Below are positions 1 to 6,675 of a DNA stretch of 64,000 bases, one piece after another. The notes under the pieces were generated by a model that had not been told where the DNA came from, made no database searches, and saw nothing but the letters and a program-made list of their open reading frames with translations. Source of the DNA: an uncultured Candidatus Saccharibacteria bacterium (GTDB lineage Bacteria > Patescibacteriota > Saccharimonadia > Saccharimonadales > Saccharimonadaceae); the NCBI GenBank assembly GCA_947166125.1, contig CAMVCW010000001.1:62001-126000 (forward strand), in the 5' to 3' direction. A program made the translations under genes and the position numbers. Numbering within the stretch: the first letter of the stretch is position 1; each line of letters begins with the position of its first letter.

Positions 1-203
1 ATGAGCACAAAAAGAAGATTTTTGTAGCTACCAACAAGAAAGATCATGGCGGCAAGGACGAGGTTGACGAGATTGAAGATAGTGAGCGTGTTTTTAAGAA
101 TGATTTTGCCGATGGAGTTAGACTGTTTCCTAGGGGCGCGATTGATGCGGCCTTGGCGAGTTTTCTCGGCAACTTCTTTGTCTGTGAGCCCAGTAAGTTT
201 CAT
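1..203 (-). CDS. Cation-translocating P-type ATPase, N-terminal part (cut by window edge)
   Basis: The reverse strand reads about 67 residues from an ATG at 203 and runs off the window. It begins MKLTGLTDKEVAEKTRQGR and continues with a hydrophobic stretch ending LVGSYKNL. This matches my memory of the N-terminal actuator-side segment and first membrane helix of HAD-type cation pumps of the MgtA/Ca-ATPase kind. The catalytic DKTG motif and ion-site helices lie outside the window, so the transported ion cannot be named. The start is fixed by TATAAT at 210-215, exactly 6 nt before the ATG, predicting a leaderless mRNA. Codons ending in C are more frequent than in neighbouring genes. Confidence 0.65.
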   Translation of the reverse strand, partial: MKLTGLTDKEVAEKTRQGRINRAPRKQSNSIGKIILKNTLTIFNLVNLVLAAMIFLVGSYKNLLFVL

Positions 204-209
204 AAGGAA

Positions 210-215
210 ATTATA
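210..215 (-). promoter_or_regulatory. -10 element, leaderless promoter of P-type ATPase
   Basis: TATAAT on the minus strand with a 6-nt spacer to the ATG at 203, so the first transcribed base should be the A of the start codon. Confidence 0.6.
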
Positions 216-270
216 GCATAGTTAAAAATACCTGGCTTCGCTGTATAGCTTACTGTACCTCGGAAATTTA

Positions 271-1866
271 CTAGCGGGCGAGGCAGCGGACAGAAAAACC
301 AAATCCCCTATTGTTCCCGTCGTATTGGTCGTATATGTAATACCCAACTGGGTTCATATTATTATCAATGCGTAAATAGTACGCACTTTTGTCACCATTA
401 AGTGTGCTAGATTGGTAAAAACCTATTAATCCAAATTGTTTTGTATCCCCGCTCACTATTAAACCAGACTTATTGAACCATATTGGTGATGTTGGCGAAT
501 TACGATAATAGTACTTTAAATTGGCAAAATCATTATCGCCGGAATAGTAATTGGAATACTCTGTAACTATAGGTAATCTCCAACCTTTAGGGCAAATGGA
601 ATTGTGCGGGTTATTTGATACGTTGTTAAAAGTGCTTTCTATTAAATTAGTTGAATTGTTGGAGGCGATTGCCGCAGTCCAGTTGTAATAATTACCGATT
701 AGCCCATGGTTATTACTAATGTATGTAGCATATGACTCTCCAATATTTAGAGAATATGGTTTATTATTGTTGTTTTTCCAATTAGTCCTATTCGCATTAG
801 TAAGTGTAGAGCTAATCGGGGTCCACTTTATTACATTATTTTCTATATTGTACCCATCCTGATAAGCTGCACTGGTAGCGTCGTTTAAATCTGTATCCTC
901 AGATGTAAGAGCTACGCTACTGTCTAGGTCTAAATCTAAGTTTTGGGTCATCCAGCAATGTCCATCTAGGAGTTTGGTGACCCAGTAGGTTTTGTTGTCT
1001 CTAATGTCTACTAATTGCACTTGAGATGCTTCGCCAGTAATATTGGCGGCATTACAAATATTGGTAGTCATATCTTGCATTTTGTAGTAGCTATTAGTCT
1101 CTCCAGTAGTAGGGTCTACTATGTCTACTTTGGTTTTACCAGCTAAGAAGAAGGCTCTTTCTAATGTAGTAGGAGAGATGGAAGAAGATGGATGAAGCAA
1201 AGCAAACTTCACCTGTCCAGTATAAGTACCAGCTGGTTGAGTTCCTTTAGTGTATATAGCATAGGTAGTAGTAAAAGTAGAACCTTCTTGCATATCAAAA
1301 GTACCAGGATCTCTAGATGCTACATTGGTCCAAGTATTTGGTATTAAGCCATAGGTATTATTGTATTCTGCTGGGATAGTAGGAGTATAATTGCCGGCTA
1401 CTGGAGTTAATTTCATGGCCCAACTAGATGTATCCTCACCGGTAGAAGGTTTAGATGTGTTTAGTCCAGTAGGAATATCGTAGTCTTCACCTAGATCTAT
1501 GGAAGATAAGGTATTCTTACCATCTATATCGTTAGTAGAACCTATGGCGTAGATAACATAACCATCTTTATCGTTGCAGGTAGTCTTCATGGTGGTTTTA
1601 CCAATATTGTCTTTATAAGTTCCAGATATCATAGAAATGGTATGCTCACTATTGATGGTAGCATTAAGAGTGCAAGATACTGGTATTGATAATGTAACCT
1701 TATCTACACCAGAGCCATCTATAGCAGAAGAATGAGAAATCCTAAAACCAAGTACAAAAGCAGAAACAGCTAGAACAACAACAGAAACTAACAATACATT
1801 ACGGAAAGCATAGTAGAAGAAGTCTATTCTACTACTCATTAAAGATTGTTTTACTTTGTGGCCCAT
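271..1866 (-). CDS. FISUMP-domain surface protein (paralogue 1)
   Basis: 531 residues. A short basic N-terminus is followed by one membrane segment or signal anchor (about residues 22-45, FFYYAFRNVLLVS then hydrophobic). Next is a beta-rich, Thr/Asn-rich exported region (about 55-230). The C-terminal half carries marks of the Fibrobacter succinogenes major paralogous domain: DGHCWMTQNLDLDLD, ICPKGWRLPI and a terminal SVRCLAR. The fold is related to formylglycine-generating and C-lectin-like domains; family members are surface or secreted proteins of unknown binding role. A close paralogue lies at 25006. The start has a Shine-Dalgarno AAGTGAGG 6 nt upstream and an unusually long structured leader. 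Inference: a surface adhesin or host-contact protein. Confidence 0.75.
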   Translation of the reverse strand: MGHKVKQSLMSSRIDFFYYAFRNVLLVSVVVLAVSAFVLGFRISHSSAIDGSGVDKVTLSIPVSCTLNATINSEHTISMISGTYKDNIGKTTMKTTCNDKDGYVIYAIGSTNDIDGKNTLSSIDLGEDYDIPTGLNTSKPSTGEDTSSWAMKLTPVAGNYTPTIPAEYNNTYGLIPNTWTNVASRDPGTFDMQEGSTFTTTYAIYTKGTQPAGTYTGQVKFALLHPSSSISPTTLERAFFLAGKTKVDIVDPTTGETNSYYKMQDMTTNICNAANITGEASQVQLVDIRDNKTYWVTKLLDGHCWMTQNLDLDLDSSVALTSEDTDLNDATSAAYQDGYNIENNVIKWTPISSTLTNANRTNWKNNNNKPYSLNIGESYATYISNNHGLIGNYYNWTAAIASNNSTNLIESTFNNVSNNPHNSICPKGWRLPIVTEYSNYYSGDNDFANLKYYYRNSPTSPIWFNKSGLIVSGDTKQFGLIGFYQSSTLNGDKSAYYLRIDNNMNPVGYYIYDQYDGNNRGFGFSVRCLAR

Positions 1867-2086
1867 CTTTTAACCTCACTTATATATATGATTACTACTA
1901 CTCCCCCATGTGGTGCCACTATATTAATGGGGATTAACAAAAATGGCACCGCAAGGGTGTTACAAGCTAATGATTTGCGCCAATTGAACTAACCCAAATC
2001 TAGGCTTCCTTGCGATGCCATTGATATTCAGGTTAGTCTGATATTAAAATATCAGCGCTTCAAAACCATTAACTTGTAACATCCTA
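1867..2086 (-). promoter_or_regulatory. Structured 5' leader with predicted pseudoknot (copy 1)
   Basis: The transcript from the -10 at 2087-2092 begins almost exactly at an 18-bp helix P1 (2067-2084 with 1955-1972; 17 of 18 paired). Inside P1 are a local hairpin (2038-2055) and helix P3 (2031-2037 with 1988-1994). The P3 loop holds strand a, AAUGGCAUCGCAAGG (2008-2022). It is complementary over 15 positions to strand a' (1942-1956), which directly follows P1, giving a pseudoknot or a mutually exclusive pairing. A further hairpin P4, CCCCAU with AUGGGG, carries a second a-like sequence, GUGGCACCACA, in its loop. The same architecture precedes the paralogue at 25006. No known riboswitch class was recognised. 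Confidence 0.7.
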
Positions 2087-2092
2087 ATTATA
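2087..2092 (-). promoter_or_regulatory. -10 element of FISUMP gene 1
   Basis: GCTATAAT on the minus strand. The expected start site falls at the first bases of helix P1, so the structure begins at the 5' end of the RNA. Confidence 0.6.
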
Positions 2093-2141
2093 GCACACAG
2101 AAAAAAGTTAGCGCAAGCAAAAAAATCACCTCTAGGAGTGA

Positions 2142-3203
2142 TTAGCGGTGGCGGAGTTTGGCAAGAATAGAATGAAGGTAGTAGAAAAAGTTGAGTGGAA
2201 GCTCAAAAGAGCCAATTAGCTCGACAACTTGGCCACCAAAACCTTTTTTGAACCTGTAAATACCGTAATCTTTAGCCTTGGGATCTGGCAAACCTTGGAT
2301 ACCATAAAAATTGTATTTTTTGTAACCATGTTCGGCGGCATATTTGATCATGTGCCATTGGATGGCGTACTGAGCATTATACTCTTTCATATATTTTGCG
2401 TCGCTGCCAGAGAAAAGATAGATAACTTCATCGCCATAAGTCATGAACATGGCGGCAGATAATGGTGTAGTTTTGCCGTCTATATCTACCTCGGCTACTA
2501 TGAATTTCACTTCGCCTTTTTTATGGAATAAATCGTACATTTGCTGATAATATTCGAGTGAACGATCATTAAAATGACGACGTTCGGACGTAGCTTCGGT
2601 AATTTGTTTGAAAATATCTAGTTCTTTTCTGGTAAGCTCGCGGACTTTGATGCCGTTTCTGGCAGTACGACTGACAAGATTACGGGTATTTTGTTTAAAG
2701 CTGGCGAAGAGTTCATCTGGAGTGCGACCATTAATATCCATCACAAAGAGATACTTAGGCTGAGAAGTATGCCGCATAGGGCGAAAACCGAGGCTTTCTA
2801 GCGATTTTAGGGCTCGAGTGCGGTTGAACCCACCTTCTACAATATCTCCTTCCCTATCGCGTTCTATGAGCTCGTAATAAGGGTCTATCTGGAGAATGTA
2901 GCCATTATGAGATTTGGCGTATTTTTTGAGATTTTTGACGAAAAAATTGAGCAAGACGGTATTTTCATAATCTACTAGGGGTCCGCCAGGGGTGTAAAAT
3001 GTAGATTTACCAAGAAAAGTAGGCTTGGCCACGGCCATAGTGGCAGCGAGGATTTGATCACCTTCTTTGACGGCGAAATAGTAAACCGTCCAGCCAGATT
3101 TTTCTCTCAATTTGGCGATTTCGGGAGTCTGCATGAAAGATTTATAGGGTGACTGATCGGCAAATTTGCGAAATTCTGGCTCGGTGATAGTAGTAAAAAT
3201 CAT
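2142..3203 (-). CDS. FemA/FemB/FemX-family peptidoglycan interpeptide-bridge aminoacyltransferase
   Basis: 353 residues, matching the two-lobed GNAT fold of FemABX enzymes. These transfer an amino acid from aminoacyl-tRNA to the peptide side chain of lipid II on the inner face of the membrane. Visible family marks are the N-terminal SFMQTPEIAKLREKSGW, the central KQNTRNLVSRTARNGIKV, and the C-terminal YNAQYAIQWHMIKYA with YNFYGIQGLPDPK. The coiled-coil tRNA-binding arm of some Fem proteins is not evident. The start is fixed by TATAAT at 3210-3215, 6 nt before the ATG. A second Fem gene lies 15 bp upstream with its own promoter; two enzymes suggest a two-residue or mixed bridge (inference). 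Confidence 0.88.
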   Translation of the reverse strand: MIFTTITEPEFRKFADQSPYKSFMQTPEIAKLREKSGWTVYYFAVKEGDQILAATMAVAKPTFLGKSTFYTPGGPLVDYENTVLLNFFVKNLKKYAKSHNGYILQIDPYYELIERDREGDIVEGGFNRTRALKSLESLGFRPMRHTSQPKYLFVMDINGRTPDELFASFKQNTRNLVSRTARNGIKVRELTRKELDIFKQITEATSERRHFNDRSLEYYQQMYDLFHKKGEVKFIVAEVDIDGKTTPLSAAMFMTYGDEVIYLFSGSDAKYMKEYNAQYAIQWHMIKYAAEHGYKKYNFYGIQGLPDPKAKDYGIYRFKKGFGGQVVELIGSFELPLNFFYYLHSILAKLRHR

Positions 3204-3209
3204 AAGACT

Positions 3210-3215
3210 ATTATA
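3210..3215 (-). promoter_or_regulatory. -10 element, leaderless promoter of the fem gene at 3203
   Basis: TATAAT on the minus strand, 6-nt spacer to the ATG; it lies in the 15-bp gap between the two fem genes. Confidence 0.6.
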
Positions 3216-3218
3216 ACA

Positions 3219-4175
3219 CTAATGCCTGCGGATAAAGCGGTTGAGCCGACGAGTTAGTTGGTAAAAATGATATTTGATTGGTTTTAAGACAATATCGTAC
3301 GTGCCGGCGTATTCTACTGGGGCGCCGCCAAAGGATTGTTTGAACTTAGTGAACCCTTTCCAGGGGTGGCTATCCGGTGCGCCTTCGGGAGCGATACCCC
3401 AGAAATCGAAAAACTTAATTCCCTGCTCTTTGGCGTCGAAAAGTGCAGTAGTGAGGAGTGCTACGGTGGCGGGGAGTTTTTTGTAATCGATATCGGCGGC
3501 AGACTGCATATAATAGCGCGTGTCTTGATAATCGAAAAAGAGGCTAGCGGCGAGAATTTGGCCATCCTTGGGAGTGTTTTCTTCCCTTTCCTGCCCCACT
3601 GGTAGATGATATTTTACCAAATATAGGGTAGCAAAAGGCTGGGCAAGCTCAGTTTTAAGATAATGCTCGCTAAAAGAATTGAGGTTTTTGGTCTTGAAGA
3701 GCTTGTTTTGCAATTCTACTAAGTGCTTAATCTGAGCCGGATCTTTGGTGGACTCCACTGTAAGGCCTTTTTTTGCAAAGGTATTATAACGAGTACGGGT
3801 GCCCTGGGAAAAATTGGTAAGAATTGTGGCCTTATCTGGGGTAATATCTAGTACCCAGGTGTCTTTAGGGTTTAGATCTTTGGTTTTTTTGGTATTTGCC
3901 GGCAGATATTTAGCGAAATCAGGGTTTTGTGGCTCGATGCGAATAAAGATAGCCTGATGTTTTTTGGCTAGGGTACTTAAGGATTTTAGTGCAGTCTGAA
4001 ACGCTTTTTTATCTTTGGCTATTGGGCCATAAGGCAGATATAAGTAATTCCCTACTGGAGTTTTTTTGAGGATGGCTAAATATTGATAGTCAGTTCCCTG
4101 TTCTAGAAAGCTAGTTTCACCCAGATCTTCTTGAAATTTTTGCCAAGCTTTAGATTGCGTAATCGGATTTTGCAT
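3219..4175 (-). CDS. FemA/FemB/FemX-family aminoacyltransferase (second copy)
   Basis: 318 residues from the chosen start MQNPITQSKAWQKFQEDLGE. Family marks are the N-terminal S-K-A-W-Q-K-F, the central FSQGTRTRYNTFAKKGL, and the C-terminal FFDFWGIAPEG with FKQSFGGAPVEY. The role is the same as its neighbour: adding a bridge residue to lipid II from charged tRNA at the membrane. The longer ORF starts three codons upstream at 4184, but that ATG overlaps the -10 element (4183-4188). The ATG at 4175 sits 7 nt after TATAAT, as in other leaderless genes here. Sequence similarity to the 3203 gene is low, so the two probably add different residues or act at different positions. Confidence 0.86.
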   Translation of the reverse strand: MQNPITQSKAWQKFQEDLGETSFLEQGTDYQYLAILKKTPVGNYLYLPYGPIAKDKKAFQTALKSLSTLAKKHQAIFIRIEPQNPDFAKYLPANTKKTKDLNPKDTWVLDITPDKATILTNFSQGTRTRYNTFAKKGLTVESTKDPAQIKHLVELQNKLFKTKNLNSFSEHYLKTELAQPFATLYLVKYHLPVGQEREENTPKDGQILAASLFFDYQDTRYYMQSAADIDYKKLPATVALLTTALFDAKEQGIKFFDFWGIAPEGAPDSHPWKGFTKFKQSFGGAPVEYAGTYDIVLKPIKYHFYQLTRRLNRFIRRH

Positions 4176-4182
4176 ATTTTTC

Positions 4183-4188
4183 ATTATA
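4183..4188 (-). promoter_or_regulatory. -10 element deciding the start of the second fem gene
   Basis: TATAAT lies 7 nt before the ATG at 4175 and overlaps the upstream in-frame ATG at 4184, which therefore cannot be translated from this transcript. Confidence 0.6.
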
Positions 4189-4482
4189 TCATCAAAATTT
4201 ATTTCACACCTCTTGGAACACGTGAATTTTTTTGACAGCTTAAGCTTATTATTTTATTGCATAAGCATAATTGCCGGCCAGATACATGTGTTCTGTCGGT
4301 GGAAAATTAATCGAATTCTCCCAACTGTGTGTGAGGTTGCCAGTTGTTGGTTTAATTTTAGCGGAAGCGGAATGGTTTGTCAAGTTGGGTTGCTAGGCGC
4401 GGTGGTTGCTAGGCATAAGGGGAATAGTCCGCAAAAGTTCTTGTGGTTTGGTGGAAAAAGGTGAGGAATTGCTGTGTATATC
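4189..4482. other. Intergenic region without a recognisable gene
   Basis: About 290 bp between divergent units. It holds a TTGACA at 4232 and an AT-rich stretch with the partial inverted repeat GCTTAAGC/GCATAAGC. The only ORF begins at a TTG without a ribosome-binding site and shows no domain. I recognise no known RNA gene. Confidence 0.4.
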
Positions 4483-4591
4483 TTAATTTAAGCCTCTCTC
4501 GGGGCGCGTCCGCCCGGCCCGTCGCCACGGGCGGGCGGCGCTACTTCTCGCCTTGCCAGGCTCCGAACCCCCTTCGAGGGGCTTAAATTAA
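4483..4591. repeat. GC-rich palindromic element with AT-rich inverted ends
   Basis: Outer arms TTAATTTAAGCC (4483-4494) and GGCTTAAATTAA (4580-4591) are perfect inverted repeats, extended by CTCTC against GAGGG. The roughly 80-bp interior is far more GC-rich than the surroundings and contains a second strong hairpin, CCGCCCG...CGGGCGG (4510-4538). It lies directly in front of the promoter of the transposase-fragment gene. It resembles the palindromes inside valS and the RlmD-type gene in composition and in short motifs such as GCGACGGG and CGAGAAG (reverse strand). Confidence 0.6.
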
Positions 4592-4598
4592 AATATGA

Positions 4599-4604
4599 TA
4601 CAAT
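4599..4604 (+). promoter_or_regulatory. -10 element, leaderless promoter of transposase-fragment gene
   Basis: TACAAT in the context GATACAAT, 6-nt spacer to the ATG at 4611. Confidence 0.5.
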
Positions 4605-4610
4605 CAACTT

Positions 4611-4817
4611 ATGGCCTATATAAGGAAATTTAAAACGACTTCGGGGGCGACGGGGGTGCAAGTATGCTACAAGGAGCAGGGAAAGGTGGTACGAACTGTA
4701 CACGTGGGCTCGGCCTCATCAGATGCAGCCCTGGAACGGCTGATGCGTGAGGCGCAGGGAATTATAGATGGCGATAAAAAACCGCTGTTTAATCTAAATA
4801 AGTTTAACAGAAAATAA
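4611..4817 (+). CDS. N-terminal fragment of an IS1634-like transposase
   Basis: 68 residues. The sequence AYIRKFKTTSGATGVQV...VHVGSAS is the characteristic extreme N-terminus of IS1634-family (IS4 superfamily) transposases, as I recall it; those proteins normally exceed 450 residues. The DDE catalytic core is absent, and the ORF ends in a normal stop after a basic tail (NLNKFNRK). Either an insertion sequence has decayed or been cut here, or the small domain has been kept as a gene. It has an intact leaderless promoter and start. No terminal inverted repeat of the insertion sequence was found, although a GC-rich palindrome lies just upstream. Confidence 0.6.
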   Translation: MAYIRKFKTTSGATGVQVCYKEQGKVVRTVHVGSASSDAALERLMREAQGIIDGDKKPLFNLNKFNRK

Positions 4818-4890
4818 AATTCTTATGGTTCTATAGTTGCATAAAGGCATAAATTATGCTAAAATGGCGAAATTGCACTTTATTATGATA

Positions 4891-4898
4891 GGGGGTGA
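4891..4898 (+). promoter_or_regulatory. Strong Shine-Dalgarno for small membrane gene
   Basis: GGGGGTGA 6 nt before the ATG at 4905; an extended -10, TATGCTAAAAT, lies upstream at about 4855-4865. This gene uses a conventional leader, unlike most first genes here. Confidence 0.55.
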
Positions 4899-4904
4899 AA
4901 AAGT

Positions 4905-5174
4905 ATGCCTACAGGGATGAACGGAATTAGTCTGGCAGGAAATAACCAGATGTGCGAAATTCGTTTCGATACGACTCAGTATTCATCTAATAAGCGGTTA
5001 ATCCGCAAGGCCAAACGCAAGATACATAAAAAGGGAATCAATGTAAAACTGGATACCAAGGCGTTTGCCGATGGATTGCTGATATTAATTATCGGTACGG
5101 TGGTGGATACTACCTATGCTATACGAGATTTTATATTATACGTTCTTGAGCTAATCGCGAGGTCTAAACTGTAG
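4905..5174 (+). CDS. Small protein of unknown function with a C-terminal hydrophobic segment
   Basis: 89 residues; I do not recognise a family. The N-terminal half is polar with a basic patch, KRLIRKAKRKIHKKG. The C-terminal half (about residues 58-86) is hydrophobic, compatible with one membrane helix or an amphipathic hairpin. A strong Shine-Dalgarno and a perfect terminator hairpin flank it, so it is a real single-gene unit. Together with the genes at 5283, 9569 and 10427 it belongs to a set of orphan genes with strong Shine-Dalgarno sites rather than leaderless starts. No functional call is possible from sequence alone. Confidence 0.6.
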   Translation: MPTGMNGISLAGNNQMCEIRFDTTQYSSNKRLIRKAKRKIHKKGINVKLDTKAFADGLLILIIGTVVDTTYAIRDFILYVLELIARSKL

Positions 5175-5181
5175 AATACGC

Positions 5182-5208
5182 GCGCCGCTTATACTAGGCG
5201 GCGCTTTT
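5182..5208 (+). terminator. Rho-independent terminator
   Basis: GCGCCGC (5182-5188) pairs with GCGGCGC (5198-5204) and is followed by TTTT. Confidence 0.8.
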
Positions 5209-5244
5209 GCCATCTAAAAAATTTTAGCAGAAAAATTTAGCAAG

Positions 5245-5269
5245 AAAATGCCCAGGCGGATGCCTGGGC
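5245..5269 (-). terminator. Rho-independent terminator of the gene at 5283-5657
   Basis: GCCCAGGC (5250-5257) pairs with GCCTGGGC (5262-5269). Read on the minus strand it is followed by a U-rich ATTTTCTT. Confidence 0.75.
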
Positions 5270-5282
5270 GGATGGGATGGGA

Positions 5283-5657
5283 TTACTGATGAAAGATCAC
5301 GAGGTGACCGATGCGGAGTTGGGCGTTGTAATAGCCTGTAAACTTCAGGTTGTGGAATGGAATTTTCGTATTGCCCGCCGAGGCGTCCTCAATTGCCCCT
5401 TTCATATTGAACGAGTGTCCGGAACCGTCTTCGTGCTCCAAGGACTGGATGCGAAGACTACAATCCATGATATCGTTCTCGGTTTTTAATTCATTGGCAC
5501 CTTTGCCGGTGATGGTGAATTTTGCCCTGACATGGTTCTCACCGTATGCATACTTAAATGCATCGATAATTCTGTCTGCGCTGGGGCCGCCCATGATATT
5601 GAGGCATAATGTGCCGACGGTTGCAGGGTTTACATTTTTCGTGAAATTGATGCTCAT
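5283..5657 (-). CDS. Conserved-looking hypothetical protein
   Basis: 124 residues, soluble, no signal peptide and no family recognised. The sequence is rich in Gly, Asn and His with alternating hydrophobic strands (for example VRAKFTITGKGAN and LKFTGYYNAQLRIGHLVIFH), suggesting a small beta-rich domain. The start is well supported by AAAGGAGGTG 6 nt upstream of the ATG. The promoter -10 lies at 5740-5745, leaving a leader of about 75 nt, and a strong terminator follows the stop. It is an isolated unit facing away from the neighbouring membrane gene. Confidence 0.65.
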   Translation of the reverse strand: MSINFTKNVNPATVGTLCLNIMGGPSADRIIDAFKYAYGENHVRAKFTITGKGANELKTENDIMDCSLRIQSLEHEDGSGHSFNMKGAIEDASAGNTKIPFHNLKFTGYYNAQLRIGHLVIFHQ

Positions 5658-5739
5658 ACGAGCACCTCCTTTGTAAATATTCTCAAACGCATACGCGAGT
5701 GAGTGCGAGCTAGCCTCCCATTTTGACTAACTTGTCTTG

Positions 5740-5745
5740 ATTATA
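5740..5745 (-). promoter_or_regulatory. -10 element of the gene at 5657
   Basis: TGTGCTATAAT on the minus strand (extended -10); the leader is about 75 nt with a perfect Shine-Dalgarno at its end. Confidence 0.5.
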
Positions 5746-5805
5746 GCACATATGGTTACTTTTGTCAATATTTTCTCCATATTTTAGACCTTTAGACATA
5801 AATGG

Positions 5806-5811
5806 TATAAT
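5806..5811 (+). promoter_or_regulatory. -10 element, leaderless promoter of interrupted membrane gene
   Basis: TATAAT, 7-nt spacer to the ATG at 5819. Confidence 0.55.
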
Positions 5812-5818
5812 ACAATAA

Positions 5819-6580
5819 ATGGCGGGTAAATTATTCGATTTTAAGAAAAGCAAAGTCGTATCTTTGGTGAGAAAAATAATAAAAGAGAAAGACACCAGGG
5901 AAAAAGCAATATTATACGCAAGCACAGCGGTGAATTATTTCTTTGTGGCTTTTCAATTATACGGTGGGATACGCTATGAGTCCGTGTGGTTTACGTCACT
6001 AGGAGTGTACTATGCCGTGTTAATATCTGTGAATTTATATGTCGGGTTATCACATGAAAAACAGGGGCGAGAAGCCTGGAAGATATTCCGGATATCAGGA
6101 TGAGCATTAACTCTGGCTAATTTGGCATTAATTGCAATAATATCTATCATGATAGCAACACCTGGGGTTGCCGTACGAAATTATAGCCCAATAATAGCAG
6201 CAGGCGTGACGTTTTGGACTTTTTATTTATTGATTTCAGCGGCAATAGGAATAGTAAAACAGTGGCGAAAGAAAAACGTCATAGCGATGGCGGAAAATAA
6301 TATACAGCTGATAGGGGCGACGGTATCTGTATTGATGCTACAGACAGCCATGATAGCAAGCTATGGAGCGCAAGCAATTGAGGAGGCCAGAAAAGCTTTA
6401 GAGGGGGTGAGCGGGATAGCGAGCGCATCGGCAGAGATGGAAAAAGCAATTGATGATTTAATCCAGATCTTTATAACCTCTAATAGGATAACTGGGGTAT
6501 TGGTGATAGTTGTGGTGTTAGCTATTACAGTATACATGATTGTGAAGGGGAGTAGGGAATACAGAAAGTTCCGCGGGTAA
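5819..6580 (+). pseudogene. Membrane protein gene interrupted by an in-frame UGA
   Basis: Two open stretches, 5819-6103 (94 residues) and 6122-6580, lie in the same frame separated only by TGA at 6101-6103. The second stretch lacks an ATG and any ribosome-binding site. Its hydrophobic text (ALTLANLALIAIISIMIA) continues directly from the first part, so an original protein of about 253 residues with four to six membrane segments is likely. No frameshift is needed to join the parts. A leaderless promoter and a terminator at 6611-6660 frame the whole region. Explanations are a recent nonsense mutation, a sequencing error, or UGA readthrough. No domain name is assigned. Confidence 0.6.
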
Positions 6581-6610
6581 TTAATTTAGGGGTAATGACG
6601 TGTAGTAGTG

Positions 6611-6660
6611 ATTCACCAATATAAATATAGCCCCTGAGGGGGGCTATATTGGTGATTTTT
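6611..6660 (+). terminator. Terminator after interrupted membrane gene
   Basis: AATATAGCCCC (6624-6634) pairs with GGGGCTATATT (6640-6650), extended by CACC/GGTG outside, and is followed by a T-rich tract. The T-run is on the plus side only. Confidence 0.75.
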
Positions 6661-6675
6661 GTTTTTGCTTTTCGT

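Noticed and set aside
1867-2092. A known riboswitch, T-box or tmRNA
   Set aside because: I could not match the conserved cores I know (no T-box AGGGUGGNACCGCG-type sequence, no tmRNA tag ORF, no purine, TPP or SAM core).
4213-4464. 83-codon ORF in the 4.2-4.5 kb gap
   Set aside because: It starts at TTG without a ribosome site or -10 at the right distance, and no domain or plausible protein composition is seen.
4488-4703. 71-codon minus-strand ORF
   Set aside because: It reads through the GC-rich palindrome and antisense to the transposase fragment; no start signals.
6101-6103. UGA recoding as glycine or tryptophan (alternative genetic code)
   Set aside because: UGA ends other genes in natural positions (36356-36358 with ATGA overlap, 45883-45885). 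One internal UGA is not enough for a code change.
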